Below are positions 15,707 to 25,254 of a stretch of DNA of 64,000 bases, in pieces. Position 1 is the first letter of the stretch; each line of letters opens with the position of its first letter. The position numbers and the translations under genes are program-made. This DNA is from an uncultured Coriobacteriales bacterium (GTDB lineage Bacteria; Actinomycetota; Coriobacteriia; Coriobacteriales; UMGS124). The DNA lies in NCBI GenBank assembly GCA_934654475.1, contig CAKUFZ010000007.1:38179-102178 (forward strand). Direction: 5' to 3'. The notes below the pieces were generated by a model. The model saw only the letters and a program-made list of their open reading frames with translations. It had not been told where the DNA came from and did not search any database.

Positions 15707-18700
15707 GTGCCAGGAAGACTCGAGATTGTCGATGCGCGCGACCGCCGCGAGCGCTCGGCGTGCGCATATGCCGTCGTGCAGGAGCTGTTGAGGCAGGGCA
15801 GGCGCGTTGCATGGATCGTGCCCTCTCGCGACATCGCCCTGGCTGTCAAACGACACCTGGCGGATGCGGGCAAGGGACTCGCGGGCGTGGAGGTAGCCAC
15901 GCTCGACACCTGGGCAGCCGGACGCGGGGCGCTTTACGGCGACGGCCGCAAACCCGTGAGCAGCTTGCAGCGGCGCATCCTGGTGAAGAAAGTGCTGGAT
16001 GAGGGCGTATGGACGAGTGCTGCGCTCGCATCCGCCGGCATGGTTGAGAGCGTTGCGGGAATCGTGCGGGCAAGTGCTGGGCTCGAGGCGTTCGAGGGAG
16101 GTGCCGAGCAGATCGCAGGAGTCGCGGAGCTCACGGCGACCCAACGCGAGCTGATGGGCGCCTGCCAGACGTACTTTGCCCTGCTGCAAGAGCACGGCCT
16201 CATCGAGCCTGGCACCGTGATGCGCGTGCTTGCGCGCACGATGCCTGAGGCAGGCTGGCAGCACCTTGTGCTCGACGGCTGTTGGAACCTCGAGGGCAGC
16301 GCAGTGGAACTCGCAAGCGCGGCATGCGAGCACGCGGGCGTCACGCTCGTGGGATGCTTGGGCGACAACGCGGCATTCGAGCCTGAACGAGAGGTCGCCG
16401 CACGAATTGCGGATGCAGCGCGCAAGCGCGGGGTTGAGGTTGTGCGCGCGGCGGGTGAGGCGCTGGTGGAGCAGGGCGACGACCTTCTCAAACTGCACGT
16501 CCCCGCACGTTCGCCCGAGCTTATCGACCTGGCAAATGCCCTGTTTGGCACAGAGCAGACCGAGCCCGTTGCGGCGACGGGTGCCCTGCGTGCCTGCATG
16601 CCAGCGGGGCGCTACGCCGAAGGGGCGCTGCTTGCCCAGCAGGTCGGCCAGCTTGTTGAGGTGGACGGCATCGCCCCGCGCGAGATTGTCGTCGTGGCGC
16701 GCAACCCCCTAGCCAAAGCCCAGACCATGGCAGGCCCCCTCTCCGAGCATGCCCCGCGCGGCATCGCCGTGGCGGCCGAAGGTACCGACGAGCTTGCCCG
16801 CAGCCATGCAGGCGCCTTCGTCCTGGCCTGGGCGCACCTGCTTGAGGCCGCGCAGGCAGACCCCGACGCACCCGCGCCCGACCTTCGCACGCTTGCAAGC
16901 GACCTGGCACGCAGCCCGTATATGCGCATTCCTTTGGGCGCGGCGCTCAAGCTCGACCGCGCTTGGCGACGCAAGCGCACGACGAGCGCCCGTGAGTTCG
17001 TCGCCGACCTTGTCGGGCAGTTGGAGGTTCAAGAAAACGACGGAGTCCAAGAAGCCAAGTGCCTGCCCGGCAGCCTACAACCAACTTCCGGCGACACAGT
17101 GTCAAGCGCTCATCCCCTCGCCCCCTCCTGCCCAACCTCCCCATTCCCCGGCCCCGACTCTTCCCGAGACCTTGCCTGGGTGCTCGCATTGCTGGACGCC
17201 CGCCCGCCTCAATCCCTCACGCCCGACGACGCCTTCGAGCGCGCCTGCGCAAAGGGAATAGAGCGTGCCACGCAGCAATGGCACGATTTCATGGGGACCA
17301 CACCCAGCGCCGAGACGCTCGCGTGGCTGCTCGACACCCTGTCGGCTCCCAAAGGCTGGGTCAGCGTGCCGGCAAGCGACATCGCCGCGCAACGCCAGGC
17401 TCGCGTGCTGCAGGCAAGCCCCAATGCCGTGCGCGTCGTAACAACCGGCGAAATGGATGCCATCGAAGCACGAGCCGTCATCTTCTGCGACCTCACGGCC
17501 GACACGTACCCACTGCGCGAGCGCGTCGACGTGAAGAGCGCCCTGTGGAGCGCCCTGAACCTGCCGAGTGGCCCAGGGCAGGTCGCAACGTTGCGGCGCA
17601 CGTTCCGCGCGTCCCTTGAGGCGGCAAGCGATGTCACGGTTGTCGAGCGCGCCTTGGCTGACGAGGAGGCCAAACCCCTGCGCCCCAACGCCCTGCTCGA
17701 GGAACTCGTGGACTGCTACCGAGACGACCCGTCCGACCTCGACGGCCTCGACCGCACGACGGGGTTGCCCCGCACGGGCGAGATCCCCCTCATGGGCATG
17801 GGCGAGGAGAGGTTTGCCGAGCTCGCAAGCCCCATCACCTATGCGCCGGCGATGACGGCGTGCAGGCCGGCCACCTTTGAGCTGGCCGATCCCGCGCTCG
17901 CCGACCTCTTGAGCAAACCCGACGCCCCCTGGTCACCCAGCGAGCTGGAATCGCTCATCAACTGCCCCATGCGTTGGCTGCACGAGCGCAAACTTCCCTC
18001 CGACGAGCTCGACGTCCCCTTCGGCGATTCCCGTGCGCGCGGCACATTCTGCCACCTGGTGCTTGAGCGCTTCCACGACCTGCTCGGCGAGCGCACGGGC
18101 ATCGCGCGCATCACGACCAACACGCCGCGCGAAGTGTGGGAAGACGTGTTCGCAGAGAGCTTCGAGTATGCCTGCGCACGGCAGCCCCAAGAGGAGCGGC
18201 CCCTCATCCCCGTCACCGAACTTGAAAAAGCCCAGCTGCGCGGTATCGGCCGCGACCTGCTGCATTGCCTCGAGCGCGAGCAGTACATGCCCGAGGGCTT
18301 TGTGCCACAAGCAAGCGAGTTCAAGTTTGGGCAGGACGGCCAAGCGCCCGTCACCTTCGGCGGCGTGCGCATCCGCGGCTCCATCGACCGGCTCGACGTC
18401 AACCCTGAAAACAACGCCGTGCTCGTCGTAGACTACAAAGGCGGCCTGCAAAAGGGGCACGGCCCGGTGCTTCCCAAGAACAACGAGGCGGCCGATGGAC
18501 TCGACCCGCTCCCCCGCCACTCGCAAATCCTTATGTACATGGCGGCAGTGCAGCGGCTCATGCCCGAAAACCCCCTGGCAGGCGGCCTGTATGTCTCCTA
18601 TAAGAAACCTGTATGCGCCGGCTTTCTCAACCCCGAGCTTGTGGGTCTCATCAGCGACGACAAGGGTGCCTACCTGCAACGCAAAAAGTGCGTGCCCCTG

Positions 18701-18874
18701 CCCGCCGCAGACGGCACACCCGGCATCGAGGTCGCAATCACGCGCGCGGAAGAAGCCGCACGCGAGACGATAGACGAGCTGCGCGAGGGGCGCGTTGTAG
18801 TGCGTCCGCGTTTTGGCAAGGAATCGTGCAGCTACTGCCCGCTTGCCGGCAGCTGCCCCAAGGAGGAGATGTAG
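15707..18874 (+). CDS. addB: AddB/RexB-type nuclease subunit
   Basis: Subunit B of the AddAB recombination nuclease-helicase, 1055 residues, which resects double-strand breaks for RecA loading. The N-terminal part is an inactivated helicase-like fold. The C-terminal PD-(D/E)XK domain has WSPSELESLINCP near 740, GTFCHLVLERFH, and VDYKGG as the nuclease core. The Fe-S staple is visible: a Cys in INCP plus CSYCPLAGSC at the very C-terminus. The middle, about 450-490, is a Ser/Pro-rich insert. The GTG start has a GGGAG site. It runs into addA with 2 bases between stop and start. Confidence 0.92.
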   Translation: MPGRLEIVDARDRRERSACAYAVVQELLRQGRRVAWIVPSRDIALAVKRHLADAGKGLAGVEVATLDTWAAGRGALYGDGRKPVSSLQRRILVKKVLDEGVWTSAALASAGMVESVAGIVRASAGLEAFEGGAEQIAGVAELTATQRELMGACQTYFALLQEHGLIEPGTVMRVLARTMPEAGWQHLVLDGCWNLEGSAVELASAACEHAGVTLVGCLGDNAAFEPEREVAARIADAARKRGVEVVRAAGEALVEQGDDLLKLHVPARSPELIDLANALFGTEQTEPVAATGALRACMPAGRYAEGALLAQQVGQLVEVDGIAPREIVVVARNPLAKAQTMAGPLSEHAPRGIAVAAEGTDELARSHAGAFVLAWAHLLEAAQADPDAPAPDLRTLASDLARSPYMRIPLGAALKLDRAWRRKRTTSAREFVADLVGQLEVQENDGVQEAKCLPGSLQPTSGDTVSSAHPLAPSCPTSPFPGPDSSRDLAWVLALLDARPPQSLTPDDAFERACAKGIERATQQWHDFMGTTPSAETLAWLLDTLSAPKGWVSVPASDIAAQRQARVLQASPNAVRVVTTGEMDAIEARAVIFCDLTADTYPLRERVDVKSALWSALNLPSGPGQVATLRRTFRASLEAASDVTVVERALADEEAKPLRPNALLEELVDCYRDDPSDLDGLDRTTGLPRTGEIPLMGMGEERFAELASPITYAPAMTACRPATFELADPALADLLSKPDAPWSPSELESLINCPMRWLHERKLPSDELDVPFGDSRARGTFCHLVLERFHDLLGERTGIARITTNTPREVWEDVFAESFEYACARQPQEERPLIPVTELEKAQLRGIGRDLLHCLEREQYMPEGFVPQASEFKFGQDGQAPVTFGGVRIRGSIDRLDVNPENNAVLVVDYKGGLQKGHGPVLPKNNEAADGLDPLPRHSQILMYMAAVQRLMPENPLAGGLYVSYKKPVCAGFLNPELVGLISDDKGAYLQRKKCVPLPAADGTPGIEVAITRAEEAARETIDELREGRVVVRPRFGKESCSYCPLAGSCPKEEM

Positions 18875-18876
18875 CC

Positions 18877-21800
18877 ATGGACCTGAGCACGCTCACCCCC
18901 CAGCAGCGCGCCTGCGTCGAACATGTGAACGGCCCCCTGCTCGTCAGCGCCGGCGCCGGATCGGGCAAGACGTTCATGCTCACGCAGCGCATCGCCTATG
19001 CCCTGCTCAACCCCGAGCTCTCCGGCGTCACCGACATCGACCAGGTGCTTGCCATCACCTTCACCGAGGCGGCGGCGGCCGAGATCAAGGCGCGCGTGCG
19101 CAACAAGCTGCGCGAAGAGGGCATGGCCGGCCAGGCGCTCAAGGTCGACGCCTGCTGGATTTCCACCATCCACGGCATGTGCTCGCGCATCTTGCATGAA
19201 AACGCCCTTGAGCTGGGCCTCGACCCGCAGTTCGGGCTCATCGGCGACATCGAACAGGCTCGTCTGCTCTCGCAATGCATGGACGAGGTCCTGCGCACCT
19301 CAAGCAGTCAGTTCGACGCCCTCTTCGACGAGTACGGCAAAGACAAGGCCGCCCGAATGGTGCTCGACCTGCTTGCGCAGGCCTCAAACGTGCGCGGCGA
19401 ACTTGAAAGCCTCGTGGTCGCACCGTGCATGGACCCGCATGAGATTGCACGCGACATGTACGACGCCATCATCGCGGTGGATGCCACAGCGCGGCAGGAC
19501 GTGAACACCAAGGGCAAGCAGGGCACCATCGCCCCCAAGATTCGCGACATGGCCGAAGGCGAGTTCGGCTGGCGCACGTTCGAGCGCCTCGATGCCCAGG
19601 GTGCCTTCACGTACCAGGAGCTTCTCACGGCAATCGCCGGCATCCCCACCGACTTGTACCGAGGCAGCAAAGAGCCCTTCGCCACCGCCGTCGCACTGTT
19701 CCGCCAGACGGTGATCAGGCTTCGCCGCGAGTGCGAGATGGGCCTGGCAGACGCTGCGCGCTCCAGCCTCGTGGGCATGGCACGCGAGGTGCATCGCCTC
19801 TACGAGCAGCGCAAAGCCGCCCTGGGTGTGCTCGACCAAGACGACCTCATCCACAAGACGCTCGACGCATTTGAAAACGCACCTGAGGTGGAGAGCCGCT
19901 ATCGCGACAAGTTCCGCCTCATCATGGTCGACGAGTTTCAGGACACAAGCGAGCTGCAGATTGCCCTCATTTCCCACCTCACCCACGGCGACCAGCGCCT
20001 TTGCACCGTGGGCGACACCCAGCAGAGCATCTATCGCTTCCGTGGGGCCGACGTGGGTACCTACCTGGCGCATAAGCGCCACATGCGCGAGCTTGAGACG
20101 GACGCGGGTGGCCTGGCATGCGAGCTCGACCGCAACTTCCGCTCGCATGGCGACATCATCCGCTTCGTGAACAAGCTCTTCAGCCAGGAGCGCGTGTTTG
20201 GCAGCGATGAGTTCATCAAGCTGGGATTTGACGAAAAACACGCCGAAAACCCCCGCAACGTCTTTCCCGATGTGGCCCGCATCGAGGTCATCGCGCACTC
20301 CTCCGAGCATGGCAAGGGCGTTTCCTCGGCAGACCGCGTGCCGTTTGAGGCCGAGGCGATCGCCGAGCGCTTCTGCGCACTGCATGAGACAGGATCTGCC
20401 AACTGCCGCTGGGCCGACATGGTCATTTTGCTGGGGCGCATGACAAACGCCGAGGTGTACGCCCAAGCGCTGCGCAGGCGCGGTGCCCCCTGCACCATCA
20501 CGGGCGGCTCGGGATTCAAAGACACGCCCGAGGCGCTGCTGGTAGCGTCGCTATGCGGCGCGCTGACAAACCCGCTCAACAGCGAGGCCCTGGGGGATGT
20601 GCTGGCAAGCGACATGTTTGGCCTGGGGTCAGATGAGTTGCTGGCCCTCGCGACCTCGCCCGAGGGCCACCGCCGCGACTTTTGGGGCGGGATGGCGGCA
20701 TGCGTCAGCGGCGAGCCTGACTTTTGGGGCGCGCCGTTCTCTGCGCGCGCAAAGCTCGCGGCAAGCGTGCTGCTCCATGCAGCGAGCAACCTAGGCACAG
20801 GCACGCTCAGCTCGATGCTCAACGAAATCGCAGTTGAATCTGGGTATTTGACACGCTTGCAAGCACAAGGCCCCCAGGGCATGGCACAAGCCGCCAACTT
20901 CTTCAAGGCGCTGCGCATGGTTGAGGATGCCGAGAACTCCAACCCCTCCGAGGGTCCCGCACGGGTTTGCACACGCTACCTGCAGGCAATCGACGGCGGA
21001 GTGAAGGAACGCCCCGGCTCGCTCAACACCGACGAGCAGGACGCCGTGCGCATCCTCACCATCCACAGCTCCAAGGGCCTCGAGTACCCCATCGTTGCGC
21101 TGGCCGACTTCAACGGATCGGCCGGGGGACCGAACAGCAACCTCGCCCTTGAGTGCACATGCGGCCACGTCTATCTCTCGCTCACGCCTGGAAGCTCAAA
21201 ACCCGAGCTCAAAGACCCTCCCAAACTGAGCGAGCCCATGATTGCGCGCCTGGCTGAGGCCAACGCCCTCAAAGAGCCTGCCTCTCTCGGCGATGAGGAC
21301 CTCACCGCCGGTTCCTTCCATGAAGCTCTCAAGGCGCGCCGCGATACCGAGGAGCTGGCCGAGGGGCGCCGAAAGTTCTACGTGGGGGCGACGCGGCCTC
21401 GCGAGGCGCTCATCATCGCCGTGAACTTCACTGCAACCAAAGGCAGCGCAAGCAAAGACGACTGCATCAACGACCTGCGGGCAAGCTTGTTTGGCGAAGA
21501 CGGGGCGTGGCGCAGCGCACCCGAGGGCATAGACTACAGCGGCACAACGCCCGCCATCGTGAGCTACACCAGGCTCGCGCTCGATGAGGACGGGCAGGTC
21601 ATTGCCGTGCGCGAGGAGGCGGGCGAGGAAGCCGTTGAGGAGCAGCGGGAGCTAGAGGAGCAGGATGCGGCGTTGGGTTCCGACAAGTCGCATATAGCTC
21701 GCCTTTCCGTACCCGAAATGCCACGCAAAGGCGAGTTTGTGTGCGACCTAACTCCCATGCGCCTGCCCTACAACCCCGCACGGGCCGCAACGTTCTCCTA

Positions 21801-22533
21801 CAGCAGCATCGCCGCGCACGACGCCGAGGCCGAACAAGAAGACAAGGCCGAGGCGCAGCCCGTGGAGACCGACGAGGAACTGGTGGTCGCACCGGCACGA
21901 CCCCACCACGCAAGCGCCACCGCCTTCGGCAGCGCCTTGCACCAGGCCTGCCAGCTCATGGCCGAGGACCTCGCATGGCGCAAGGACCAAGGTGCAGGCG
22001 ACACGGCGCTTGCCATGCCTGCCGACGAGCGCCTGCGTGCCTGCCTGGCAACCTGGGACGCGCCCGCCACTGAGCTGGACGCGCTCAGGGGTGCCTGCGC
22101 TCGTTGGATGGCAAGCGACGCAGCCGCGCAGGCAGCATCGTTTGACGTGCTCGTGCCCGAAGCCCCCTTCTATGTGGCGCTGCAGGGCACCCAAGGCGAG
22201 CCCATCCACCTCGAAGGCGCCATGGACCTGCTGTGCCATGACGCCCCGACGCAGCAGGGCGAACCCCGCCGCGCCTTCATCGTGGACTACAAGACGGGCG
22301 GCAGTGCAGCCGAGACGGCCGACGACCTGCGCGCCAAGCACGACCTGCAGGCTCGCTGCTACGCCTATGTGGCGCTCACCCAAGGCTTTGACGAGGTCGA
22401 GCTCGCCTTCGTGCGTGTTGAGCAACCCGACCCCGCACGCCCCGGCAAGCCGCAGGAAGTGCGCTACCGCTTCACCCACGCCGACAAGCAGGCTCTGCAC
22501 GAACTCATCCGCTCGCGCTACGCGAGGCTGTAG
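18877..22533 (+). CDS. addA: AddA-type UvrD helicase/nuclease subunit
   Basis: ATP-dependent 3'-5' helicase with a C-terminal nuclease, 1218 residues. Walker A SAGAGSGKT is near 26-34, motif Ia follows, Walker B VDEFQDTSELQ near 348, motif III GDTQQSIYRFRGAD near 375, motif V LTIHSSKGLEYP near 725, and motif VI GATRPREAL near 835. The C-terminal nuclease core reads FIVDYKTG near 1135. ATG 18877 follows AAGGAGGAG inside the addB tail, so the two are coupled. An open frame extends upstream over addB but is an overlap artefact. Confidence 0.95.
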   Translation: MDLSTLTPQQRACVEHVNGPLLVSAGAGSGKTFMLTQRIAYALLNPELSGVTDIDQVLAITFTEAAAAEIKARVRNKLREEGMAGQALKVDACWISTIHGMCSRILHENALELGLDPQFGLIGDIEQARLLSQCMDEVLRTSSSQFDALFDEYGKDKAARMVLDLLAQASNVRGELESLVVAPCMDPHEIARDMYDAIIAVDATARQDVNTKGKQGTIAPKIRDMAEGEFGWRTFERLDAQGAFTYQELLTAIAGIPTDLYRGSKEPFATAVALFRQTVIRLRRECEMGLADAARSSLVGMAREVHRLYEQRKAALGVLDQDDLIHKTLDAFENAPEVESRYRDKFRLIMVDEFQDTSELQIALISHLTHGDQRLCTVGDTQQSIYRFRGADVGTYLAHKRHMRELETDAGGLACELDRNFRSHGDIIRFVNKLFSQERVFGSDEFIKLGFDEKHAENPRNVFPDVARIEVIAHSSEHGKGVSSADRVPFEAEAIAERFCALHETGSANCRWADMVILLGRMTNAEVYAQALRRRGAPCTITGGSGFKDTPEALLVASLCGALTNPLNSEALGDVLASDMFGLGSDELLALATSPEGHRRDFWGGMAACVSGEPDFWGAPFSARAKLAASVLLHAASNLGTGTLSSMLNEIAVESGYLTRLQAQGPQGMAQAANFFKALRMVEDAENSNPSEGPARVCTRYLQAIDGGVKERPGSLNTDEQDAVRILTIHSSKGLEYPIVALADFNGSAGGPNSNLALECTCGHVYLSLTPGSSKPELKDPPKLSEPMIARLAEANALKEPASLGDEDLTAGSFHEALKARRDTEELAEGRRKFYVGATRPREALIIAVNFTATKGSASKDDCINDLRASLFGEDGAWRSAPEGIDYSGTTPAIVSYTRLALDEDGQVIAVREEAGEEAVEEQRELEEQDAALGSDKSHIARLSVPEMPRKGEFVCDLTPMRLPYNPARAATFSYSSIAAHDAEAEQEDKAEAQPVETDEELVVAPARPHHASATAFGSALHQACQLMAEDLAWRKDQGAGDTALAMPADERLRACLATWDAPATELDALRGACARWMASDAAAQAASFDVLVPEAPFYVALQGTQGEPIHLEGAMDLLCHDAPTQQGEPRRAFIVDYKTGGSAAETADDLRAKHDLQARCYAYVALTQGFDEVELAFVRVEQPDPARPGKPQEVRYRFTHADKQALHELIRSRYARL

Positions 22534-22666
22534 CGCAAGGAGGCGTTCTACAGGCACCCACGCCACGAAAGCCTAAACGCGACGACTGGTGCCTCACGAC
22601 TCTCGTGCTACGCAAAGTCACGCCACAGCCAGAGCCCCTTAGTCATCTGGCCAGAACCAAACACCA

Positions 22667-22704
22667 AAAAGCCCGCCTGCCTCGCATGAGACAGACGGGC
22701 TTTT
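22667..22704. terminator. Bidirectional terminator between addA and hypA
   Basis: AAAAGCCCGCCTG... pairs with CAGACGGGCTTTT, giving a U tract in both directions between convergent genes. Confidence 0.88.
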
Positions 22705-22738
22705 GTGTCATTGCCTGCTTTGCTCCCGACTGTACGCC

Positions 22739-23140
22739 TTACTCGGCAGCGCCTTCCTGCCGCGCGGCATCCTCGGCCGGCTTGTGACCCACGACCTCGA
22801 TGCGGTTGATCATGAACTCCATGCCCGAATTGAGCTTGTAATCCTTCTCAGCCTTGCAGGAAGGGCACATCCAGGTCTCCTGCTTAAAGACGTTGATGGG
22901 GAAGATGAAGCCGCACTGGTTGCACTTCACCGTCATGGGCGTGGTCTGCACCACAAGCTCGGCGTGCTCAGCCACCGTGCCGCGCGCCAGGAACTGGAAC
23001 AGGCCGTCGAGATACTCAACGACGACGTCGCGACCCTGACCGATGGTGAGGTAGACGGTCTTCACCTCGGCGGCGCCAGACTTCTCGGCCTGCTCAACCA
23101 CAATGTCCACCACGTTGCGGACAAGAGCCATCTCATGCAT
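22739..23140 (-). CDS. hypA: HypA-type hydrogenase nickel metallochaperone
   Basis: Nickel insertion protein for [NiFe]-hydrogenase maturation, 133 residues. It starts MHEMALVRN, with the Ni-binding His2-Glu3 just after the start Met, and carries the zinc finger CNQCGF...CPSC (two CxxC motifs) near 73-95. The C-terminal extension (about 115-133) is unusual. AAGGAG lies 12 bases upstream of the ATG. No hypB, other hyp gene or hydrogenase is in the window, so it acts with genes elsewhere. Confidence 0.92.
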   Translation of the reverse strand: MHEMALVRNVVDIVVEQAEKSGAAEVKTVYLTIGQGRDVVVEYLDGLFQFLARGTVAEHAELVVQTTPMTVKCNQCGFIFPINVFKQETWMCPSCKAEKDYKLNSGMEFMINRIEVVGHKPAEDAARQEGAAE

Positions 23141-23256
23141 GTTCTAGCCACTCTCCTTGAAAGCGAAAGCGGCGCCACAGGGGCACCGCGGCGAATAGTT
23201 CCCCCTGTGAGACGGCAGGATACCACGGATGGCGCCTTGCTCGCCTTGTAGCGTAA

Positions 23257-23290
23257 ACAAAAAAGCCCGAGACCGTATGGCCTCGGGCTT
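23257..23290 (-). terminator. Terminator of the tRNA-Val/tRNA-Ala unit
   Basis: AAGCCCGAG / CTCGGGCTT stem with the T tract on the minus strand (plus-strand AACAAAAAA), directly downstream of tRNA-Ala. Confidence 0.88.
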
Positions 23291-23301
23291 CAGGATTCAC
23301 G

Positions 23302-23377
23302 TGGTGGAGATGAGGGGATTCGAACCCCTGACCCCTTGACTGCCAGTCAAGTGCTCTCCCAACTGAGCTACACCCCC
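23302..23377 (-). tRNA. tRNA-Ala (GGC)
   Basis: Minus-strand cloverleaf. Acceptor GGGGGTG pairs with CATCTCC, anticodon stem CTTGA/TCAAG has loop CTGGCAG (anticodon GGC), and the T arm holds GGTTCGAAT. Discriminator A and genomic CCA are present. Confidence 0.96.
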
Positions 23378-23387
23378 GTGGGTTTTA

Positions 23388-23463
23388 TGGTGGGCGATGA
23401 GGGATTCGAACCCCCGACCTTGTGCGTGTAAGGCACCTGCGCTAGCCGCTGCGCCAATCGCCC
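23388..23463 (-). tRNA. tRNA-Val (TAC)
   Basis: Minus-strand cloverleaf 10 bases upstream of tRNA-Ala. Acceptor GGGCGAT pairs with ATCGCCC, the D stem is GCGC/GCGC, anticodon loop CTTACAC gives TAC, and the T loop is GTTCGAAT. The top pair of the anticodon stem is a G-A mismatch. Genomic CCA is present. Transcribed with tRNA-Ala. Confidence 0.94.
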
Positions 23464-23619
23464 GCGCAGGAAAAGAAGTATAGGTCAAGAGACACTTCTT
23501 GTCACCGTGTATCGCGTGCACACCACAAGTTCACCACTTCTGCATGTACGTCTGGAACTGCAGGTGGGCTTTGCCTCGGAAGGAAAGCCTGCCGTAGACC
23601 CCAGCGAAACCAGACTCGC

Positions 23620-25239
23620 CTAACCCTTGCGACGGCCCCTCAGACCCAACCTGTCGCCCAGGCGCAGGAAGAAGAGCTGGTAGGGATGGTGGGCGAAGGA
23701 CTGGTTGCAGATGACAAGTGCAGCCAAGCTCGCCAGGCACAGCACCACCGTGGAAGCGCCGTGAGCCGCAAGGGCGCAGGTAAAGCCCAGCCCCACGAGC
23801 GCCGCGATGCTCACGAGCCAGTTGGCCGCGTCGCGCAGGAAGATACCCGGCAGGCACAGGAGCACGATTGCGGCAGCAACCACCATCCAGCGAGCGTCCA
23901 TTGGCTCCCAACCAAGCACCAGGTTCGAAACGACCTGCGCAAGGACCGGGTCGGCGGGCATAAAGCTGCTGGCAATAGCCGTGACGGCAGCCGCCACCAT
24001 GAGCGTCGAGCAGATAAGGCGGCTCGCACCAGGCTCGGTGCGCGCAAAACGACGGAAGCGTGCGAGCAGGCTGAGCTTGTCCTCCTCGGCATTGCGCCCG
24101 TCGAAATCGGCCGCCGAATTGACACCCGCCGCGGCGCACGCATAGGCGCCGTCGAGGTCCAAGACCTGGTCCGCAGGGGCGCCACTCTCGCTTGCCCGCT
24201 CGCCCTTGAAACCGCGCGAGGCACGCATCATGACACCGCCCACCAGCAGCGGGATCCAATACATGAACGCGCGGTAGCACAGCACCACGGAAAGCGCCTG
24301 CGAAAGTGGGTAGCCGTAGCCGGCCAGCACCGCCGCCGCAAGGCCCTCCACCACACCGGCGCCGCCCGGCGTCACGTTGAAGCTGTTGAACACCAGCGCG
24401 GTGACGTAGGCCCCGAAGAGCGCATCGAGCGCGACGACGTCGAACGCATAGCCACACGCGATGAACGACAGCGCGTCGAACGCCATGGCGACCACCATGG
24501 AAAGATACACGGTGAACGACCGTTTGGGGTTGCGCACAAGCGACGTGGCCGCAGCGCTGAACGAGCGCACGAGGTTGTCGACCCAGGGAGCCGGCTCCTT
24601 CTTGATGAAGGGAATCGCCCGACAGATGCGCACGCCGAGTCGCTCCACAGCACGCAGCGCACGCTGGAGCTTGCCGGGGGCAAGGTGGCCCAACACGAGC
24701 AGCGCCACGAACGCCAGGGCGGCGCAGCCCACAATCGAGCCCACCGCCACATCGCGCCCCGTGAGCGTGCCAGCCTTGCCCATAATCCAAAAGCCGAGCA
24801 AGATGGCAAGAAGCATTGCCAGGTAGAAGCACGTTTGCGTGAACAGGGTGGCCGTAGTGGCCGAACCCACCGCCACACCCCGCTTGCGGGCGACGTCGAT
24901 GATGCACGCAAGGCCGCTCGCACCGCCCGAGGGCACCACAGTGTTCATGAAGACGGCCTTGAACCAGGCGGGCACCGTCTGCGAAAGCGGCACGTCGGCG
25001 CCGATTACCTTGAACGAGCGGGTGTAGGCAAGCGCGTGGAAGCACACGCGCCCCAGCTCGAAGAGGGCGCCCACGACAAGCGCGGCCCGCGCCCCCTGCA
25101 AGAGGGCGTCGAGCACAAGCGCGATGTCGTCCCGGCGCACCCAGGCAAACAGCACAAGCGTCGCCAAGATGAGCACACCAAGCAGCGTCTTGGGCTTAAG
25201 CTTGCGTCGGCCTATGCCGCGAACTCTAATATCTGCCAT
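23620..25239 (-). CDS. LPG-synthase TM/AglD-like flippase-domain membrane protein
   Basis: Polytopic membrane protein of 539 residues of the lysylphosphatidylglycerol synthase TM region family (UPF0104). The diagnostic NTVVPSGGASG stretch near 98-108 and the NVTPGGAGVVEG stretch near 255 are both present. A hydrophilic insert lies near 345-400, and a further set of helices follows. It lacks the soluble aminoacyl-transferase domain of MprF. Family members are proposed lipid or polyprenyl-sugar flippases or regulators. Weak ribosome site; the ATG lies 15 bases after the UPF0210 stop, suggesting coupling. Confidence 0.82.
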   Translation of the reverse strand: MADIRVRGIGRRKLKPKTLLGVLILATLVLFAWVRRDDIALVLDALLQGARAALVVGALFELGRVCFHALAYTRSFKVIGADVPLSQTVPAWFKAVFMNTVVPSGGASGLACIIDVARKRGVAVGSATTATLFTQTCFYLAMLLAILLGFWIMGKAGTLTGRDVAVGSIVGCAALAFVALLVLGHLAPGKLQRALRAVERLGVRICRAIPFIKKEPAPWVDNLVRSFSAAATSLVRNPKRSFTVYLSMVVAMAFDALSFIACGYAFDVVALDALFGAYVTALVFNSFNVTPGGAGVVEGLAAAVLAGYGYPLSQALSVVLCYRAFMYWIPLLVGGVMMRASRGFKGERASESGAPADQVLDLDGAYACAAAGVNSAADFDGRNAEEDKLSLLARFRRFARTEPGASRLICSTLMVAAAVTAIASSFMPADPVLAQVVSNLVLGWEPMDARWMVVAAAIVLLCLPGIFLRDAANWLVSIAALVGLGFTCALAAHGASTVVLCLASLAALVICNQSFAHHPYQLFFLRLGDRLGLRGRRKG

Positions 25240-25254
25240 GTCTGCGGCGTGCGC

